Assembly: GCA_029959085.1 (NCBI GenBank) | Contig: JARWIR010000024.1 | Location: 18,340,296 to 18,404,295 of the forward strand | Direction of reading: 5' to 3' | DNA length: 64,000 nucleotides | From: Nemophila menziesii | Lineage: Eukaryota > Streptophyta > Magnoliopsida > Boraginales > Hydrophyllaceae | Shown: piece by piece, positions 57,761 through 64,000 of the stretch | Layout of the letters: each line of letters starts with the position of its first letter | Numbering within the stretch: the first letter of the stretch is position 1 | Translations under genes and position numbers: made by a program | Notes under the pieces: model-generated | The model's database searches: none | What the model was told of the DNA's origin: nothing | Seen by the model: the letters and a program-made list of their open reading frames with translations, nothing else

Positions 57761-58379
57761 AGGTAAATTATAATTAGGTTGCCCAAATTCAGTGAGAGAT
57801 CCAAACCATTGTCTAAGCAAAGGGTGGAATCAAGCCCACCCTCAAATCTTAAAATAAAAAGATTAGTTTAGCCTATTAAAATATTATTGAAATTCAATCT
57901 ATTATTAGATTTTCAGTCTATTTAACTTAAAGGTTTAACTTTATAATTATATTTTTCTCACATTATAATTTTTATAATATTAATAATTTATTCTCAAGTA
58001 TTTTTAAAATTTTAGTTAATTTTAATTAATTTTTGTTAATTTTTTTAATATTATAATAAATATTAATTGGTAGAAAATTATTCATATATATAATTAATAT
58101 TATCCTTAAATTGATTAAATCATCGGCCTGTAATTTTTTTAATCTTTATATGATTTTATTTAATCACTAAATTCATTTGTTTCATGTAATTTTTATTAAA
58201 AGACCCCAATATTTTTTTTCGGGGGCGTTGCCTTCAACTCCGTTATAAATCAAACACACCCTCATCTTTGTTTCAAGATTTTCCACTGTGTACCTATCAT
58301 TCACGCCCTTTAAGTACAGAAAAAGTAATAAGGGTCTGACGCCTCTCCATTGTTATTTTAATTTTAAAAGAAGGTAATA

Positions 58380-58790
58380 TAAAACATAAGGTGATCAAGA
58401 GGGCGAAAGTTAATTCAAGCACGGAAGGTGAAGCTTGGGCCATTCTTCAGGCCATGAGATCCTCAGCGGAGCTCAATTACCGGAGTTGTTCGTTCTACTC
58501 CGACAACCTTGAAGTCGTTCAAGGAATAAATAACGGTGGGGCTTCTAATTGGAGAATTAGACCAATGATCAATGAAGCGCTCAATTGGACCAAACGGTTT
58601 CCATCTTGGAAAATTATACATTGCAAAAGGGATTTCGTCTGCATTGCCGATAAAGCTGCAAAACTCACGAGGAAGGGAATCGACGTTTCGTCAGGGCATC
58701 CTATTAATATGATTGACTTCTTTAGATGGATGAGTAGATTTGTAACTCGTTAACTTTTCCTTTTCCTTTTTTTAATCGACAAAAAAAAAA
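58380..58790 (+). mobile_element. Truncated LINE tail with RNase H
   Basis: The open frame 58391-58753 reads STEGEAWAILQAM, CSFYSDNLEVVQGINNG and CIADKAAKLTRKG, RNase H motifs like those of the second LINE, then stop and AAAAAAAAA at 58781-58789. 57761-58379 and 58791-59690 are AT-rich without genes. Confidence 0.75.
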
Positions 58791-59691
58791 TTATTATTTA
58801 AAGATCTTTTTTTTTTGTCTATAGATGACCTTTTTTCTTTAATCCATACTTTGTTTTATTACTTCATTTGTTCTAAAATTAATATCCAATTATTTAAAAA
58901 AAATTATAGTCAGATATTGTTCAATTAGAATTTCAAAACACTTTTTCTCAACTTCTTCCACTATTAGCTTTATTAAAATATTAAAATTACGTTTCAATTG
59001 CATATTTATAAAACCAAGACACTTTATCAGGGACATTTTAGTAATGGTGAGTATAATTATTGTGTTTCTTAATATGTGTGAAATTTTAAGTGAATATTAT
59101 TTGTGTGGAGTAGTTTTTAGTTATATTTTATTTTAATGTATAATTTATTTATTTTGTATTTTGTTTTCAAATCAGATTTTGATCTTTACGTTGATCAGTA
59201 TTCTATGAATATATGTTTTTTTATAATATATTGAGTTATAGGAAATTCCCATAACTCAATTTGTTTTTTACTTTTTGTTGCATTTTGTGTTTTTTAAAAT
59301 ATTTATTTATTTATTTTGGTCACTTAATGAAATTTCATTTTTCTACTTTATATATAATATATAATTTATTTTATATTTTTTGCCTTCTTTTTGAAAAAAA
59401 GTACAAGTGGTCTCTTCTTCCTTTGCTGAAGTACTTTTGTATTTTTTTTTCTTCATATTTTAATTTTTTTTTATTTGTGAAATAACAAATAATAAGTATA
59501 CATCACAAAATATGGTATGTATCACATTTCATGAATATAAGAGTTTTATATTCATTAGATATGTATCATAAGTATATTATAGTAGTATATCATATTTTTT
59601 CGTTTAATAATGTTATTGTAAAGCAACTAACCCAATCATAACGAATATTTTGTTTATTTTAAAAAAATTAAGTAATGAGATTTTTTCCAAA

Positions 59692-59885
59692 ATTTAGGAG
59701 GTGTTTGTTTGCACTTAATGAACACTTAATCTGGTTCATTAAGACAGTGGATCAATAAGACTGATTGTTTTCTATGACCAATTTAGATCTGAATACCTCT
59801 TAACTGGTCTGTTTCATTAAGATTTCAAACCAAATCCGATCCATTCAGACACTGCCTCTAAACATAATAAGTTCTATTTAGCTGT
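59692..59885. repeat. Possible MITE
   Basis: AGGTGTTTGTTTGCACTTAATG at the left and weakly matching GACACTGCCTCTAAACATAAT at the right. Ends are not well defined. Confidence 0.25.
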
Positions 59886-60269
59886 TATTCAACATAAACT
59901 ACTTATCACTTTAGTTAGATTTACAATAATAGTTTTTCTTCATTCTTTGCTTCAACTTATGACTGTAATTTATACTGCAAAATTTTACTTATTACTTTTT
60001 CATTATGAGTTAAGAAAATTTTCCATTAACTAAACTTATTGAGTTATGGAAATTTTCTCGTAACTCAATTTTAAGTTATGAGAATTTTCTATGACTATAA
60101 GTATTTTTATTTTCATTTTCTAATCCATATTATGTTTCTTTCCTCCTGATTTAATTCTTATTTAGTGTTTCTAATAATTTTATTATGATTTTAAGTTGAA
60201 AAAGAAAAAAACATCTTGTTATAGGTTGTGTATTTCAGCGCTTGTTATCTTTCTAATGAACTAGTTTTT

Positions 60270-60860
60270 CTTTGGTCATAAAAAACCATATTAATCAAGA
60301 AAACATTTGAAGAAACAAGAGAAAAATATTTCCATCTAGAAATATCTAAGTTCCTTCTAGAGCATTTTGTAAAAGCATCTGCGGTAGAATTGAATCATCA
60401 ATTAACATGGATAACAGTCCACAGAGGACTTCGACCTACCCAATTTCTAATTTCAGGAATAAGCGGTTTAAGGCTCCAATTAATCCCAATCGTATTGTTA
60501 ATGCCTTGGACTAAATCAAGGTTGTCAGAGTAAAACAACATACTCTGATTGGTGAGATCATGAGCCGATCTCATGGCCAAATGATACCCCAAGCTTCTCC
60601 CTCGATCACCTTATTAATCTTACATCTAAAACTGACTTTACGAGAGATGACTCTGATGGCCGCAAATGCCGCAGGTTCATGAGCAGCTTTAAAAGAAGCA
60701 TCACACATCCATACCATTTTAGCTTCACCGTGATGAATATGGTTATGAAAAATATCCTTGCTATAAGATCTTTAGAGTTATGAATATGGTTATGAAAAAT
60801 ATCCTTGCTATAAGGGGATTTAGACGATGTTAACCGACTTTTATGTAGAATATTCACACC
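60270..60860 (-). mobile_element. Truncated LINE tail with RNase H, minus strand
   Basis: On the minus strand MVWMCDASFKAAHEPAAF, INKVIEGEAWG and, after a frameshift, MLFYSDNLDLVQGINN match RNase H of LINEs. A 47-bp tandem duplication (ATGAATATGGTTATGAAAAA) covers 60733-60826. Confidence 0.7.
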
Positions 60861-60915
60861 GTTGAATAGTTTGTTTTATAAGATAGATATATAATTATTA
60901 ATAAATATATAATTT

Positions 60916-61200
60916 GAGTAATGATATTTATCACCCTTCACCCCTTATGTGTCACCTATGTGGATGTTTTAAATACCAATCAGAATGTTGTTTTTCTTAG
61001 ATAACTTTTTTCTCTATCTTTTATTTAAGAGTAAAGATATATCACCCCTTTTTGCTTCACTTTTATATCACCTCTTATGTGAATGTTTTAAAAATCAATC
61101 AAATCGCTTCTCTCTTAATTAATTATTTATCTCTTAGGGTGACACATATGAGATGAAATAAGAGTGAAACAAATAAGGATAGAGTAAAGATACATACGAC
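60916..61200. repeat. Two MITE copies related to 34506-34697
   Basis: A partial copy (60916-61013) and a fuller one (61026-61200) share ATATATCACCCCTTTTTGCTTCA and the CACCT.TTATGTG.ATGTTTTAAA block. No clear 9-bp duplication remains. Confidence 0.6.
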
Positions 61201-61230
61201 CAAAAATTATTCCACTCAAATACCACCCGA

Positions 61231-61691
61231 TGACGTGACGTGAATTTTAATTTGAAAATAGAATACTAAAAGAAAATACGAAATAAAAATCGAAAAAGAA
61301 ATTTAGATATTCTTTTTAGAAAATTTCAGAATTCGGATTATGAAAAGTATTTTTTTTAATTCGAATTTTTCTAATTAAAATAAGTTGAAATAGGAAATTC
61401 AGAGAACCCCTTAATCACTATAAATAAGTTTAAATGTATTTACCTAAAGTAATTTATATGATGATTATTTTTCTTTACACCTAATTTTTCTCCTTTAAGA
61501 ATATAGACACTAAAGGGACATAGAGAAGCATTTCACGTGACTTACATCTACCCTTTGACTGTAAAATTGGTCAGAAGGGAGATTTTAAGTTATTTATTCA
61601 ATGCTGACGATAGAGATGAAGAAAAGATTAGATAAAAACAATAAAATAAAAGCACAACGGGTTTGACTCCCAATACATTTTCCTTTATATA
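61231..61691 (+). promoter_or_regulatory. WRKY gene promoter: TGACG pair, G-box, W-boxes, TATA
   Basis: TGACGTGACGTGA at 61231-61243 is a close pair of TGACG (as-1-like, TGA bZIP) motifs. CACGTG lies at 61534-61539. W-boxes TTTGACT lie at 61554-61560 and 61662-61668, and an inverted TGACC core at 61569-61573. TTTATATA at 61684-61691 is the likely TATA box, followed by a CT-rich leader. The sites suggest control by WRKY and TGA factors; this is inferred. Confidence 0.55.
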
Positions 61692-61766
61692 TCATCCTCC
61701 TTTGGCTATTCTCTTCCTTCAACTTCAACTCTTCTCTTCTCTTCACACACATCTCTCTCTTATAAT

Positions 61767-63430
<1,664 letters not shown>

Positions 63431-64000
63431 CCGCCCGCCTTAACAAAATCTAACGGTCAAACACCAATCAAAACCGACAAGACAACGAAGATGAGTATGA
63501 AAGAGAGAAGAAGAAAACAAGAAAAGAAAAGCTTTAATTGGTCAGTCAAGTCAACGATGGTTGGGTGGATGATATAGATAGATGAGTAATAGATGCGTAG
63601 ATGTTACGGCTCCATTTGTACATTAATTATTCCTACTCTCTTTTATTCTACCCTCTTAAAACCTTTTTGATTTTTCTAGAAATCCCTGGATATTAGAAAA
63701 TCAAAACTATGAGCAAGTTGTAGTAGGAATTTGGTAATATGAAAATGAAATATACTCAAGTAGTGGTTGGAGTCTCTTTATCATCTAAAGTCAATGTTTT
63801 CTTCTTCTTTAATAGCTAATATTGACTTTGCCTATTGTCATGATTTTATTATTCTTCGTGAATAATAATAGTTCCTACATTATTTTCTTCAAATGTCACA
63901 CAGGTGTGGGGTCTTTTATGTTATTGGGGGTTATGAATATAATGAGTACTTATGACGGAGTATTAATATTTATATGTACGGCTAAGTTCAACGCTCTTCG
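63431..64000 (+). other. 3' flank of the WRKY gene
   Basis: It contains the presumed 3' untranslated region, purine-rich at first and then AT-rich, with AATAATA near 63861. No other gene is visible up to the window end. Confidence 0.5.

Overview
The window is nuclear DNA from a flowering plant, almost certainly a eudicot. It is AT-rich. It carries intron-containing plant genes and gene pieces (a group IId WRKY factor, PPR, BSL phosphatase, AAE17/18, MCM2 and PWP1 fragments) and is packed with nested plant-type transposons. I cannot name the species. Only one gene looks intact, a WRKY transcription factor at 61.77-63.43 kb. Nearly everything else is mobile DNA.

Layout. 1-9.1 kb: an old non-autonomous Athila-like Ty3/gypsy element (5' LTR cut by the window edge), inserted into a Copia-type element whose 3' end and LTR follow (9.1-10.6 kb). 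10.7-12.0 kb: a 137-bp duplication whose second copy is split by a SINE. 12.04-15.32 kb: a hAT-type element with a perfect 8-bp target duplication that carries fragments of three unrelated genes. 15.6-17.9 kb: decayed minus-strand gene pieces, including BSL kelch-phosphatase exons. 17.9-24.3 kb: a nearly full-length, mutated L1-type LINE with a 15-bp target duplication. 24.5-25.3 kb: remnant of a minus-strand LTR. 25.3-33.4 kb: a younger Athila-like element of the same family, with an intact 624-codon ORF. 33.76-54.23 kb: a decayed Copia element (200-bp LTRs) interrupted by a MULE-type MITE, a Helitron carrying pieces of at least four host genes (35.1-41.6 kb), a PIF/Harbinger-like element carrying a LINE RNase H segment (41.7-43.8 kb), and a second LINE (45.7-51.2 kb). 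54.2-61.2 kb: AT-rich DNA with four 5'-truncated LINE tails and several MITEs. 61.2-64.0 kb: the WRKY gene and its promoter.

How the parts relate. Three DNA transposons of different superfamilies (hAT, Helitron, PIF/Harbinger-like) each carry foreign coding pieces, so this locus is a small collection of transduplication products. The two Athila-like elements share an unusual design: one frame runs from gag or its tail through an aspartic protease directly into an integrase-C-terminus-like tail, with no reverse transcriptase, RNase H or integrase core. Upstream of a separate 3' ORF both also have a GC-rich palindromic block with a TATA box, which looks like an internal promoter. By my by-eye count the LTR pairs differ by about 4% (first element, 835 bp compared) and about 1.3% (second), so the second inserted later. 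All identifications come from reading the sequence; no database search was run.
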